NCBI GenBank assembly: GCA_015143735.1
Contig: VKHC01000001.1
Coordinates: forward strand, 64,001 to 74,234
DNA length: 10,234 nucleotides
From: Synura sp. LO234KE
Taxonomy: Eukaryota; Sar; Synurophyceae; Synurales; Mallomonadaceae
Reading direction: 5' to 3'
A program made the translations under genes and the position numbers. Below the pieces are notes generated by a model. It was not told the DNA's origin and searched no databases. It saw nothing but the letters and a program-made list of their open reading frames with translations. Below are positions 1 through 6,949 of the stretch, one piece after another (position 1 is the stretch's first letter; each line of letters begins with the position of its first letter).

Positions 1-149
1 GTAACTCTTTTAATTTGAATTACTTTTTCTTCATATTTTATTTTTGAGAGTTTTATGTTTTTTTTATTTTTACTATTTTTCCAAAAATTGGTTTGTGTCA
101 TTGAATTCTCTTTCTTTATTCCATTAGGTTGAGTTTTTTTGTTTTCCAT
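1..149 (-). CDS. rps5: 30S ribosomal protein S5, N-terminal part (cut by window edge)
   Basis: Reading leftward from an ATG at 149-147, the frame stays open for 49 codons to the window edge. The recognisable part is YEEKVIQIKRV (about residues 39-49), the start of the conserved S5 N-terminal domain, where family members have a W/YEE+V+QI+RVTKV segment. S5 is a small-subunit protein near the decoding region and mRNA entry site. Its place directly after rpl18 matches the cyanobacterial and red-plastid spc order. About 38 residues rich in Lys and Asn precede the conserved part, longer than I expect for this family; a second in-frame Met at residue 17 (MTQTNFW) is an alternative start. The 70-nt gap from rpl18 is the largest in the operon and holds a hairpin. 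The C-terminal two thirds lie outside the window. Identity is confident; the exact start is less so. Confidence 0.88.
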   Translation of the reverse strand, partial: MENKKTQPNGIKKENSMTQTNFWKNSKNKKNIKLSKIKYEEKVIQIKRV

Positions 150-168
150 AAATAATTAAGTAATAAAA

Positions 169-203
169 AATTTGAAAATAGCATTATATTCTATTTTCAA
201 ATT
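169..203 (-). terminator. Terminator-like hairpin between rpl18 and rps5
   Basis: A perfect 13-bp inverted repeat (169-181 against 191-203) encloses a 9-nt loop. Read on the minus strand, the direction of the operon, the right arm runs directly into T-rich sequence (TTTTATTACTT) before the rps5 start, which resembles an intrinsic terminator. The stem is AT-rich and so only moderately stable. It could instead be an RNA processing or 3'-end protection element. Function is inferred from shape and position only. Confidence 0.55.
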
Positions 204-219
204 AAAAAAGTTTATAGTT

Positions 220-582
220 TTAAAATTTCAATCCTTCTTTTCGTGCACCTTCGGCCACACTTTGAATTCTTCCATGATAAGGTCTATTTCCACGATCAAA
301 TACGACGTAAAAAATTCCTTGTATTATAGCTTTTTTTGCTAAATCTTCACCAACCCAACTTGATGCCTCTTTAGTCGAAGTTGATGAAACGATATTTGTT
401 AATGTTTTATCAAGTGTTGAACTAAAAACTAAAGTATGTCCCTTTTTATCATCAATTAATTGAGCATACATATGTTTATGGGAACGAAAAACAGATAAAC
501 GAGGTTTTTCTGCTGTCCCTACGATTTTTTTTAAATATCGTTTTTTTTTATTTAAATAAAGTTTTTTGATTTTTTTTTTCAT
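220..582 (-). CDS. rpl18: 50S ribosomal protein L18
   Basis: This 120-residue protein has the full L18 layout: a basic N-terminus, then PRLSVFRSHKHMYAQLIDD (about residues 27-45), and a C-terminal VVFDRGNRPYHGRIQSVAEG block followed by ARKEGLKF. L18 binds 5S rRNA with L5 and helps build the central protuberance of the large subunit. Length is typical. The ATG (582-580) lies 3 nt after the rpl6 stop. A Shine-Dalgarno-like AGGA at 595-592, inside the last codons of rpl6, sits 9 nt before it, so translation may be coupled to rpl6. Downstream is the 70-nt hairpin-bearing gap to rps5. Confidence 0.97.
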   Translation of the reverse strand: MKKKIKKLYLNKKKRYLKKIVGTAEKPRLSVFRSHKHMYAQLIDDKKGHTLVFSSTLDKTLTNIVSSTSTKEASSWVGEDLAKKAIIQGIFYVVFDRGNRPYHGRIQSVAEGARKEGLKF

Positions 583-585
583 AGA

Positions 586-1122
586 TTATTTTCCTGTTTT
601 TCCTGCTTTTCTAAGAATTTTTTCTCCTTCATAAAGTAACCCTTTGCCTTTATAGGGTTCAGGTGGACGAACTGCTCGAATTTTAGCAGCAAAGAAACCA
701 ACTTGTTCTCGATCAATTCCAATGAGTTGAATTTTTGTATTTGATTCAACTTTTATATTTAAGTAATTTGGAATCTCAAATTCAATAGGGTGTGAAAAGC
801 CAACATTTAAAATTAATTTATTTTTTTCTACTTGAAATCGATACCCTACTCCTTCAGCAATTAATGTTTTTGTAAAATTTTTTTCAACTCCATGAATCAT
901 ATTTTGAATTAAAGCTCTATGCAAGCCATGTGATTCTCGTGATGTTTTTTGATCATTTATACGTGTTACAAAGAGTTGTTCTCCGTTAAATTGTAAATCT
1001 ACATTATTACTAATTTGACGTTGTAATGTACCATGTTTTCCTGTTACCGTAAGTTCTTTTCCATTTAAAGTTACTGAAACTTCTTTGGGAATTTGAATTA
1101 TTTTTTTTCCAATTCTTGACAT
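586..1122 (-). CDS. rpl6: 50S ribosomal protein L6
   Basis: This 178-residue protein begins MSRIGKKIIQIPKEV, the usual L6 start. It has the two repeated L6 domains, with GKHGTL in the first and the conserved C-terminal block RAVRPPEPYKGKGLLYEGE, which contains the PEPYKGKG rRNA-binding signature, followed by a basic tail. L6 binds 23S rRNA near the sarcin-ricin loop and the factor-binding site. Length is normal and no break is seen. The start lies 10 nt downstream of the rps8 stop; there is no good Shine-Dalgarno sequence, only an A-rich leader. Confidence 0.97.
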   Translation of the reverse strand: MSRIGKKIIQIPKEVSVTLNGKELTVTGKHGTLQRQISNNVDLQFNGEQLFVTRINDQKTSRESHGLHRALIQNMIHGVEKNFTKTLIAEGVGYRFQVEKNKLILNVGFSHPIEFEIPNYLNIKVESNTKIQLIGIDREQVGFFAAKIRAVRPPEPYKGKGLLYEGEKILRKAGKTGK

Positions 1123-1132
1123 ATTTTATTCT

Positions 1133-1540
1133 TTACCCAATGTAACAAATAATTTCTCCACCTTTTTTTAAGGTTCTCGCTTTTTTGTGGTTCATAATAC
1201 CACTCGAAGTTGAAATAATAGCTATTCCCTGTTCATATTTTAAAACATCAATTATTTTTTGGAAATTCTTATATCCACAAAAAACTCTTTGTCCTGGTTT
1301 ACTAATTCGTTTTAAAGTAGAAAATAAAGGTTTTTTGATCCACCAGCCTTTGTATTTTAAAAATACTTTAATAGTTTTTTCTTCTTTTTTAATCTCTAAA
1401 GTCTGAATATAATTTTCATTTTTTAAAACCATTAAAATTGCAATATTTAACTTACTATATCGTATTTCAACTGATCGATGACGTGCTAAACAAGCATTTC
1501 GAATTCGCGTTAACATATCAGAAACTAAATCATTAGTCAT
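1133..1540 (-). CDS. rps8: 30S ribosomal protein S8
   Basis: This 135-residue protein starts with DLVSDMLTRIRNA, the S8 N-terminal signature. It continues through LKRISKPGQRVF and the C-terminal signature GIAIISTSSGIMNHKKAR, ending GGEIICYIG. S8 binds the central domain of 16S rRNA and is an early assembly protein; in bacteria it can also repress its own operon. The last residue is Gly (GGG), where cyanobacterial and plastid homologues often end in Trp; a single base change would explain this and bacterial S8 tails vary. A clear GAGG Shine-Dalgarno (1551-1548) lies 7 nt before the ATG. The central region has a local KGWWIKKP segment that I do not recall from typical homologues. Confidence 0.96.
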   Translation of the reverse strand: MTNDLVSDMLTRIRNACLARHRSVEIRYSKLNIAILMVLKNENYIQTLEIKKEEKTIKVFLKYKGWWIKKPLFSTLKRISKPGQRVFCGYKNFQKIIDVLKYEQGIAIISTSSGIMNHKKARTLKKGGEIICYIG

Positions 1541-1547
1541 TTTTTTC

Positions 1548-1551
1548 CCTC
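1548..1551 (-). promoter_or_regulatory. Ribosome binding site of rps8
   Basis: GAGG, within AAGAGGG on the minus strand, lies 7 nt upstream of the rps8 ATG in the 25-nt rpl5-rps8 gap. It is one of the few clear Shine-Dalgarno sequences in the operon. Confidence 0.6.
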
Positions 1552-1565
1552 TTTTTTATTTTGAT

Positions 1566-2114
1566 TTAATTTTCTTTCTTCGAAAAAGGTAAACCTAGTT
1601 CTTTTAATAAATAAAAACCTTCAGCGGGATTTTTAGCAGTAGTAACAATTGTAATATTAAATCCTCGTCTTTGATCTACAGCATCGTAATCGATTTCAGG
1701 AAAAACTAATTGTTCCGAAATCCCTAAATTATAGTTTCCATCTTTATCAAAATTGGTTGCATTTAGACCTCGAAAATCACGAATTCGAGGTAAAACTAAA
1801 TGAATAAATTTCTCTAAAAATGCATACATTTTTTCTTTTCTTAAACTAACAGTTAATCCTAACGGCATGCCTTCTCGAATTTTAAAACCTGCAATAGAAT
1901 TTCGTGCGGAAGTTAAAATTGGATGTTGTCCTGTAATTAAACGAATTTCTTCGGTAGCTTTTTGAAGAATAACTCTATTTTGCGCATTTAAACCTAATCC
2001 ACAACTTACTTGAATTTTTTCTAATTTGGGAATTTGGTGAAGATTTTGATATTTAAACTTTTCTTGTAATTTTGGAATAACACTTGTTTTATATAATTTT
2101 TTTAAATTACTCAT
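1566..2114 (-). CDS. rpl5: 50S ribosomal protein L5
   Basis: The 182 residues show the L5 features: IPKLEKIQVSCGLG near residues 28-41, the AGFKIREGMPLG block (about 85-96), VLPRIRDFRGLN, and the C-terminal DQRRGFNITIVTTAKN. L5 binds 5S rRNA and contacts the P-site tRNA within the central protuberance, working with L18. Length is typical. The ATG (2114-2112) lies 3 nt after the rpl24 stop. A GGAG at 2133-2130 is 15 nt upstream, rather far for a normal ribosome binding site, so coupling with rpl24 is likely. No breaks or unusual insertions are seen. Confidence 0.97.
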   Translation of the reverse strand: MSNLKKLYKTSVIPKLQEKFKYQNLHQIPKLEKIQVSCGLGLNAQNRVILQKATEEIRLITGQHPILTSARNSIAGFKIREGMPLGLTVSLRKEKMYAFLEKFIHLVLPRIRDFRGLNATNFDKDGNYNLGISEQLVFPEIDYDAVDQRRGFNITIVTTAKNPAEGFYLLKELGLPFSKKEN

Positions 2115-2117
2115 TTT

Positions 2118-2453
2118 TTAACTTTTTTTCTCCAATTTTTCAACCAAATTTCCAGATTTTTTAAAATAACGCATTTTTTTTTTTTCTACAAATTGATACC
2201 CAATTCTACTTGGTTGATTAAATTGTGTATCCCATAACATAAGATTGGAAATATGAATAGGAATTTGAATCTCAATTGTTTTTGTTTTTGTTGATTTTTG
2301 TCTTGGCTCAATACTATCAATGTAAGCAATGGATTTTTTTAAAAACAATGACGTAATTGTTCCTATTGTTCCTTTTTGAATACCAGAAATTACTTGAATT
2401 TTATCACCTAATTTAAGGTGACTTTGTTTTTTTTCTTTATTTTTATTTTTCAT
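2118..2453 (-). CDS. rpl24: 50S ribosomal protein L24
   Basis: This 111-residue protein has an N-terminal KOW motif ([19 protein letters not shown], about residues 15-33) and a conserved [11 protein letters not shown] segment (about 65-75), both typical of L24. L24 is an early assembly protein that nucleates folding of 23S rRNA. The stretch between them ([13 protein letters not shown]) is divergent: the usual GVN...KH.KP segment is hardly recognisable, and the C-terminus is a Lys-rich tail. Identity is also fixed by its place between rpl14 and rpl5. The ATG shares 4 nt (ATGA) with the rpl14 stop, which suggests translational coupling. Confidence 0.93.
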   Translation of the reverse strand: MKNKNKEKKQSHLKLGDKIQVISGIQKGTIGTITSLFLKKSIAYIDSIEPRQKSTKTKTIEIQIPIHISNLMLWDTQFNQPSRIGYQFVEKKKMRYFKKSGNLVEKLEKKS

Positions 2454-2815
2454 ACAACTTCTGTAGCTAATGAAATAATTTTAGTAAAATTTTTCTCTCG
2501 AATTTCGCGAGCTACTGGACCAAAAACACGAGTTCCTTTTGGATTATTTTCAGCATTAATAATAACAGCAGCATTATCATCAAATCGAATAGCCATACCA
2601 TCTGCTCGACGAATTGTATTTTTTGTTCGCACAATTACCGCTCGAACTACATTTGATCGTTTAATTGCCATATTTGGAATTGCATCTTTGACAACTCCAA
2701 TAATAATATCACCTACTCTTGCATATTTTCGATTATTTCCTAATACCCGAATACACATTAATTTTTTAGCACCTGTATTATCTGCACTAATTAAGTATGT
2801 TTGAGGTTGAATCAT
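2450..2815 (-). CDS. rpl14: 50S ribosomal protein L14
   Basis: The 121-residue protein is highly conserved: [20 protein letters not shown] at the start, [22 protein letters not shown], and the L14 signature around [18 protein letters not shown], followed by RFDDNAAV and [14 protein letters not shown]14 sits at the subunit interface and helps form bridges with the small subunit. Length is standard. It is coupled on both sides: its ATG overlaps the rps17 TGA (2812-2815), and its own TGA overlaps the rpl24 ATG (2450-2453). No Shine-Dalgarno sequence is visible before it. Confidence 0.98.
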   Translation of the reverse strand: MIQPQTYLISADNTGAKKLMCIRVLGNNRKYARVGDIIIGVVKDAIPNMAIKRSNVVRAVIVRTKNTIRRADGMAIRFDDNAAVIINAENNPKGTRVFGPVAREIREKNFTKIISLATEVV

Positions 2816-3069
2816 AATAGTTTTACGTTTTCTTTATTTAAAATTTCTTTTAGAATCCATTTTTTATGACGACTATATGGAGGACATTCTTCAACTAATA
2901 CCATATCACCAGTTTTACAAAGATTATTTTCATCATGAGCCATATATCTTTTTGTTTTGATTAAAATTTTTCCATATTTGGGGTGTTGATATTTAGTTTG
3001 AATTACAACAATAATCGTTTTTGCAGCTTTATTACTAACTACAATTCCAATTCGTTCTTTTTTTGCCAT
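2812..3069 (-). CDS. rps17: 30S ribosomal protein S17
   Basis: This 85-residue protein carries the S17 pattern: [19 protein letters not shown], then [40 protein letters not shown] and a short tail. S17 is an OB-fold protein that binds the 5' domain of 16S rRNA and is a primary assembly protein. Length is typical. It starts 4 nt after the rpl29 stop, and its TGA overlaps the rpl14 ATG by 4 nt. Confidence 0.97.
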   Translation of the reverse strand: MAKKERIGIVVSNKAAKTIIVVIQTKYQHPKYGKILIKTKRYMAHDENNLCKTGDMVLVEECPPYSRHKKWILKEILNKENVKLL

Positions 3070-3073
3070 AGTT

Positions 3074-3283
3074 TTACAGTTTTTCTTTAAGTAAAGAAGA
3101 TTTTTTATATTGAAGTTGAGCTATTCTTCGTCGAAGATGAATAAAAATATGTGATTTAATTGTTTGATTTGTAGCTTTTTTAAACTTTAAATCCAATACT
3201 TCTTTTGCTGCTAGAAAAATTTCTTTTTCAATATCATTTAAATCAGTTAAATTTTTTAATTCTTTATATTTCGGTAAGCTCAT
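3074..3283 (-). CDS. rpl29: 50S ribosomal protein L29
   Basis: This small, Lys/Leu-rich, helical protein of 69 residues has the L29 layout: a first helix around [20 protein letters not shown], then a second helix with [10 protein letters not shown], matching the family's R+IAR++T region. L29 lies near the peptide exit tunnel beside L23 and is part of the docking site for nascent-chain factors. It is weakly conserved in sequence, as usual, but its place between rpl16 and rps17 makes the call safe. The ATG overlaps the rpl16 TGA by 4 nt. Presence of rpl29 in a plastid supports red-lineage ancestry. Confidence 0.93.
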   Translation of the reverse strand: MSLPKYKELKNLTDLNDIEKEIFLAAKEVLDLKFKKATNQTIKSHIFIHLRRRIAQLQYKKSSLLKEKL

Positions 3284-3696
3284 TTCACTACCTCTCTTAT
3301 TAAGATTCGCGTTTTAATTGGTAATTTATAACAAGCAATTTTTAAAGCCTCTAGAGCTACTTCTTTTGTGATACCTGTAACTTCAAATAATATATTTCCA
3401 GGTCGAATAACTACTACCCAATAATCAACTGCTCCTTTTCCTGATCCCATTCGGGATTCTTCGGCACGAGCTGTAACGGATTTATCTGGAAAGACTTTAA
3501 TCCAAAGTTTTCCAGTTCGTTTTGTATATCTACTAATAGTTCGTCGAACAGCTTCAATTTGTCGTGAAGTTAACCAGACAGGTTCCAAGGCTTGAATACC
3601 ATAATCCCCACGATCTAATTTATTATTACGACATGCTTTTCCTTTTAACCGTCCACGTTGATGTTTACGATATTTTGTTCTTTTTGGACTTAACAT
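3280..3696 (-). CDS. rpl16: 50S ribosomal protein L16
   Basis: The 138-residue protein is very conserved: [19 protein letters not shown], then [38 protein letters not shown], and [18 protein letters not shown] (about residues 83-100), which is an L16 signature. L16 binds near the peptidyl transferase centre and helps position A-site tRNA. No intron is seen, unlike the land-plant plastid rpl16. It has the strongest Shine-Dalgarno of the operon, AAGGAG at 3708-3703, 6 nt before the ATG, in a 44-nt gap after rps3. Its TGA overlaps the rpl29 ATG. Confidence 0.98.
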   Translation of the reverse strand: MLSPKRTKYRKHQRGRLKGKACRNNKLDRGDYGIQALEPVWLTSRQIEAVRRTISRYTKRTGKLWIKVFPDKSVTARAEESRMGSGKGAVDYWVVVIRPGNILFEVTGITKEVALEALKIACYKLPIKTRILIREVVK

Positions 3697-3702
3697 TTTT
3701 CT

Positions 3703-3708
3703 CTCCTT
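3703..3708 (-). promoter_or_regulatory. Ribosome binding site of rpl16
   Basis: AAGGAG on the minus strand, 6 nt before the rpl16 ATG, is a near-perfect complement of the 16S rRNA 3' end and the best such site in the window. It supports the start MLSPKRT. Confidence 0.7.
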
Positions 3709-3740
3709 TTTTATTATTTTTGTATGAACTAATTTTTCTG

Positions 3741-4496
3741 TTAGTTAACCTCGCCACTAAAAAGCCAAACTTTTATTCCAATTACCCCATAAATTGTTTC
3801 CGCTTGTTGATGAGTATAATCAATTTTAGCTCGTAATGTATGTAAAGGTACTCTCCCATCTCGTTTCCATTCACTTCGAGCAATCTCAATTCCATTTAAT
3901 CGTCCAGAGACTTCAACTTTAATTCCTTTCATCTCAGTTCTTTGAACTTTTCGAATTGTTTGTTTAACTGCTTTTCGAAATGGAATTCTTTTTTCCAATT
4001 GCTCTGCAATATATTTAGCAATTAATCTAGCATCTTCAAAAGGATTTTTAATAAAGTTTAGTTTTATAGAAACAATTTTTTTAGTTTTAATTTGTAATAA
4101 ACGAATAAAATCACGTACTTTTCGTTTTAAAAACAAAGTTGTTAATTGTTTAATATTTGATTTTGATTGAATTAAATTCCCTAAAGTTTTTAGATTTTGC
4201 GTTTCAAAATTTTCTGTAAAGTATTTGGGTAATTTACGAGATATTTCTTTCACACGTGGAAAAAGAGCGTTTAAAGTAATAATAATAAATTCTGTTCCTT
4301 CTCCTTCTGGTGGAATTCTATTAATTTCAATTTTTGAAATTGATAACAGTTCACCAAAAATTTGATTACTTTTTTCGCGAATGTAAAAATCTTCTTCAAT
4401 TAAATTTGAATATTGGAATTTATTACTATACCAATTTGATAAATGCCTTTCAGTTGTAACTAAACGAAAGCCTTTTGGATGCGTTTTTTGACCCAC
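3741..4496 (-). CDS. rps3: 30S ribosomal protein S3 (GTG start, enlarged middle)
   Basis: The protein has 251 residues, longer than the roughly 210-220 I expect for plastid S3. The N-terminus ([11 protein letters not shown]) and the C-terminal domain from about residue 145 are canonical: [50 protein letters not shown] and [17 protein letters not shown]3 lines the mRNA entry channel with S4 and S5. The start codon is GTG (4496-4494), supported by the conserved GQK start and a GAGG site 8 nt upstream; no in-frame ATG precedes it in the gap. The KH region (about 55-140) is divergent: the GxxG loop is not recognisable and roughly 30 extra, Lys/Leu-rich residues are present. The frame is unbroken and both ends are intact, so I read it as functional. 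Confidence 0.96.
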   Translation of the reverse strand: MGQKTHPKGFRLVTTERHLSNWYSNKFQYSNLIEEDFYIREKSNQIFGELLSISKIEINRIPPEGEGTEFIIITLNALFPRVKEISRKLPKYFTENFETQNLKTLGNLIQSKSNIKQLTTLFLKRKVRDFIRLLQIKTKKIVSIKLNFIKNPFEDARLIAKYIAEQLEKRIPFRKAVKQTIRKVQRTEMKGIKVEVSGRLNGIEIARSEWKRDGRVPLHTLRAKIDYTHQQAETIYGVIGIKVWLFSGEVN

Positions 4497-4504
4497 AGTT
4501 TTTT

Positions 4505-4508
4505 CCTC
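4505..4508 (-). promoter_or_regulatory. Ribosome binding site deciding the rps3 GTG start
   Basis: GAGG on the minus strand lies 8 nt upstream of the GTG at 4496-4494, in the 34-nt rpl22-rps3 gap. With the conserved GQKTHP sequence right after the GTG, it fixes the start. Confidence 0.6.
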
Positions 4509-4530
4509 TTTTTTGAATAAATTAAAATTT

Positions 4531-4884
4531 TTAATTATTTTTTTGAGCTACTCGAATAGTTAAATGAGACATTTTTTTTTGAATTGCAAATGCTCGACCT
4601 TGTGCTCGTGGACGCATTCGTTTTAAAATTGGTCCTTGATTTACATATGCTTCTTTAATAACTAAATTTTCTTTAATAAAATTTAAATTATTTGTACCGT
4701 TACAAACAGCAGAATAGAGTGTTTGCCAAACTACAGAACCTGCTTTTTGAGGCAAATATTTTAATATTTTTAAGGCTTCTTTATAAGTTTTTCCACGTAT
4801 TTTTGCAAGAATAATATTAATCTTAGTTGGTGAAATTCGAATATATTTGACTGTCGAAGAAACGGTTTTTAGTTTTTCTATCAT
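4531..4884 (-). CDS. rpl22: 50S ribosomal protein L22
   Basis: This 117-residue protein has the L22 features: YIRISPTKINIILAKIRGK (about residues 14-32), EALKILKYLPQKAG, and the C-terminal hairpin with GPILKRMRPRAQGRAFAIQK (about 84-103), the loop that reaches into the exit tunnel, followed by SHLTI. L22 contacts all domains of 23S rRNA and lines the tunnel constriction. Length is normal for a compact plastid form, without the extensions seen in some land plants. It begins 5 nt after the rps19 stop, with no clear Shine-Dalgarno. Confidence 0.97.
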   Translation of the reverse strand: MIEKLKTVSSTVKYIRISPTKINIILAKIRGKTYKEALKILKYLPQKAGSVVWQTLYSAVCNGTNNLNFIKENLVIKEAYVNQGPILKRMRPRAQGRAFAIQKKMSHLTIRVAQKNN

Positions 4885-4889
4885 GTTTT

Positions 4890-5168
4890 TTATCTTTTAA
4901 CTTTACGTTCATTTTTTTTATGCGAACGAAATGTCCGAGTTGGAATAAATTCTCCTAATTTGTGACCAACTAATTGATCGGTAATAAAAAGAGGAACATG
5001 TTTTTGTCCATTATAAACACTAATTGTGTGTCCAATCATTAATGGTAAAATTGTTGATGTTCGTGACCAAGTTTTCACTACATCTTTTTTTCCCTTTTCA
5101 TTTAAAGTTTGAATTTTTTTTAATAAATGATAAGCAATGAAAGGTCCTTTTGTAATTGATCGTACCAT
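4890..5168 (-). CDS. rps19: 30S ribosomal protein S19
   Basis: The 92-residue protein is canonical S19: [17 protein letters not shown] at the start, [32 protein letters not shown] and [19 protein letters not shown]19 forms the head of the small subunit with S13 and is close to the A-site finger. Length matches the usual 92. A 26-nt AT-rich gap with TTAATTAA-type repeats separates it from rpl2; no well-spaced Shine-Dalgarno is visible. Confidence 0.98.
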   Translation of the reverse strand: MVRSITKGPFIAYHLLKKIQTLNEKGKKDVVKTWSRTSTILPLMIGHTISVYNGQKHVPLFITDQLVGHKLGEFIPTRTFRSHKKNERKVKR

Positions 5169-5194
5169 ATTTAATTTTAATTAATTAAACTCGA

Positions 5195-6013
5195 TTAGCG
5201 AATAATAAATATATCACTTTTTTTTCTTTTTTTTCTAGTTTTTACACCTAATGCTGGTTTACCCCATGGAGTACGTGGTTGAGGTTTTCCTATTGGACAT
5301 TTTCCTTCTCCACCTCCATGTGGATGATCTACAGGATTCATTACAGCTCCGCGAACAGTTGGTCTTTTTCCTAACCATCGATTTCGACCTGCTTTTCCTG
5401 AAATTACGTTATAAAAATCTGAATTACTAATTTTTCCTATAGTTGCAAAACATTCTTTTTTAAACAAACGAATTTCTTTTGACGATAATTTTAAAACAAC
5501 AAAATTATTTTCTTTTGCAATAATTTTAGCTGAAGTCCCTGCAGATCGAGTAATTTGACCTCCTTTACCAGGAAAAAATTCGATATTATGAATTTCTGTA
5601 CCTAAAGGAATAAATTCTAAAGGTAACGCATTTCCTAATTTAATTTCTGAATTTTTTCCTGAAGAAACAAAATCTCCAATTTGTAAATTTTCTGGATGCA
5701 AAATATAACGTTTTTCTCCATCTAAATAATTAATTAAGGCAATATTAGCATTTCGATTTGGATCGTATTCAATACTAATAACTTGTCCTTTAATATCGGT
5801 TTTATTTCTTTTAAAATCTATTAAACGATATCTACGTTTATGACCACCGCCTTTATGTCGAATTGTAATATGACCTTGATTATTTCGACCTTTTGCTCTA
5901 TGGTTTGAAACTAGTAAAGATTTTTCTGGTTTTTGTTTTGATAAAAGTGAGAAATCTAAAACAGTTCGAGTTCTTGTTGAAGGAGTATAAGGTTTATAAA
6001 TTTTAATTGTCAT
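5195..6013 (-). CDS. rpl2: 50S ribosomal protein L2
   Basis: The 272-residue protein covers the whole L2 fold: an N-terminal region with [20 protein letters not shown] (about residues 42-61), the OB-like part with [14 protein letters not shown], the SH3-like part with [12 protein letters not shown], and the C-terminal [13 protein letters not shown] block (about 225-237) with the conserved His230 near the peptidyl transferase centre. L2 is needed for subunit joining and peptidyl transferase assembly. There is no intron, unlike many land-plant copies. The tail (SDIFIIR) ends a few residues earlier than homologues that end in an Arg/Lys run. It follows rpl23 by 15 nt, without a clear Shine-Dalgarno. 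Confidence 0.98.
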   Translation of the reverse strand: MTIKIYKPYTPSTRTRTVLDFSLLSKQKPEKSLLVSNHRAKGRNNQGHITIRHKGGGHKRRYRLIDFKRNKTDIKGQVISIEYDPNRNANIALINYLDGEKRYILHPENLQIGDFVSSGKNSEIKLGNALPLEFIPLGTEIHNIEFFPGKGGQITRSAGTSAKIIAKENNFVVLKLSSKEIRLFKKECFATIGKISNSDFYNVISGKAGRNRWLGKRPTVRGAVMNPVDHPHGGGEGKCPIGKPQPRTPWGKPALGVKTRKKRKKSDIFIIR

Positions 6014-6028
6014 AAAAATAATTTGTTT

Positions 6029-6334
6029 TTAATTAAAAATATTTGAGATTGTTTCTCCTTTTTTTAGTTGAATATAAGCTTTTTTATAACGTGAACGTTT
6101 TCCAATAGATTTTCCTACTCGCCTTGTTTTCACAGGTAAATTGCAAGTATTTACACTTATGATATTAATCTCAAATAATTTTTCTAGAATAAATTTAATT
6201 TGGCTTTTTGTTAAAGTTTTATTTACAATAAAAGTATATTGAAAATTTGAGTATAAACGGCTCGATTTTTCTGTTAAAGTAGGATATTTAATTGCATTTA
6301 AAAGATTAATGACATTAAAATTCGTTTTTTCCAT
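6029..6334 (-). CDS. rpl23: 50S ribosomal protein L23
   Basis: This 101-residue protein has KYPTLTEKSSRL (about residues 16-27), YTFIVNKTLTKSQIKFILEKLF, and NTCNLPVKTRRVGKSIGKRSRYKKAYIQLK, all characteristic of L23. L23 sits at the tunnel exit beside L29 and is the main contact for SRP54 and trigger factor in bacterial-type ribosomes. Length is normal. Its first 20 nt overlap the 3' end of rpl4 in another frame. Alternative downstream starts are unlikely because no Met lies between residue 1 and the conserved LTEK block. Confidence 0.96.
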   Translation of the reverse strand: MEKTNFNVINLLNAIKYPTLTEKSSRLYSNFQYTFIVNKTLTKSQIKFILEKLFEINIISVNTCNLPVKTRRVGKSIGKRSRYKKAYIQLKKGETISNIFN

Positions 6335-6917
6335 ATTTTGATTTGATTAAATCTAGCGATTCATTTGAAATAATAATTTTTTCAGCTTTTAAAAGCTGTT
6401 CAATATTCATTGAAAAAACTGTTGTTACTTGAATGTTTTTTAAATTTCGTGATGAAAGCCAAAAAAATCGATTTGAATTTTTCAAAATGAATAATATTCG
6501 AGTTTTAGGTTTTAAATTAAAAGTAGTAAGCCATTCACTAATTTGTTTTGTTTTTATTGTGTCTAATTTAAATTGATTTTCATTAACCAAAATAAATTCT
6601 TTTTCTTTTAAAAAAAGAGCTGAAAAAATAGCTAATTGTTTTTCTTTTTTATTAATTTTTTTAAATACAATTCTAGGTTTTGGACCAAAAATAACACCAC
6701 CACCAACCCATAATGGAGAACGAATTGATCCCGCACGAGCTCGTCCAGTTCCTTTTTGACGCCAAGGTTTTTTCCCTCCACCTCGAACTTCCGATTTGGT
6801 TTTTGTATGTGCTAAAAATTTTCTTGAATTTTTTAGTTGGGAAAGATAAACTCGATGAATTAATCCAATTGCTTGTTTTTTTTCTTCAGAATTTCTTAAA
6901 AATAAATTTGTTTCCAT
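6315..6917 (-). CDS. rpl4: 50S ribosomal protein L4
   Basis: The 200-residue protein has the diagnostic L4 loop at about residues 36-82: AHTKTKSEVRGGGKKPWRQK, GTGRARAGSIRSPLW, GGGVIFGPKPR. This loop reaches into the exit tunnel opposite L22. The C-terminal half is AT-driven and Lys/Asn/Phe-rich but keeps the expected globular pattern. In bacteria L4 also represses the S10 operon; whether this holds here cannot be seen. The ATG lies 32 nt after rpl3, without a clear Shine-Dalgarno, and the 3' end overlaps rpl23 by 20 nt. Retention of rpl4 in a plastid points to the red lineage. Confidence 0.96.
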   Translation of the reverse strand: METNLFLRNSEEKKQAIGLIHRVYLSQLKNSRKFLAHTKTKSEVRGGGKKPWRQKGTGRARAGSIRSPLWVGGGVIFGPKPRIVFKKINKKEKQLAIFSALFLKEKEFILVNENQFKLDTIKTKQISEWLTTFNLKPKTRILFILKNSNRFFWLSSRNLKNIQVTTVFSMNIEQLLKAEKIIISNESLDLIKSKYGKNEF

Positions 6918-6949
6918 ATATTACAAGTTATTGTTTTTGTATCTCAATT

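Noticed and set aside
1185-1406. Plus-strand open frame of 73 codons
   Set aside because: It is antisense to rps8, whose protein is clearly conserved; the plus-strand product is Phe/Ile-rich with no recognisable motif.
2418-2804. Plus-strand open frame of 128 codons
   Set aside because: It lies fully opposite rpl14 and the start of rpl24, both well conserved; the frame is a by-product of their codon composition.
3564-3836. Plus-strand open frame of 90 codons with a hydrophobic middle
   Set aside because: It runs antisense across the rpl16 start, the gap and the rps3 end. The apparent membrane-like segment comes from A-rich sequence read in reverse.
4520-4536. Short AATTAAAA/TTTTAATT inverted repeat between rpl22 and rps3
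   Set aside because: All A/T with almost no loop; expected by chance in this composition.
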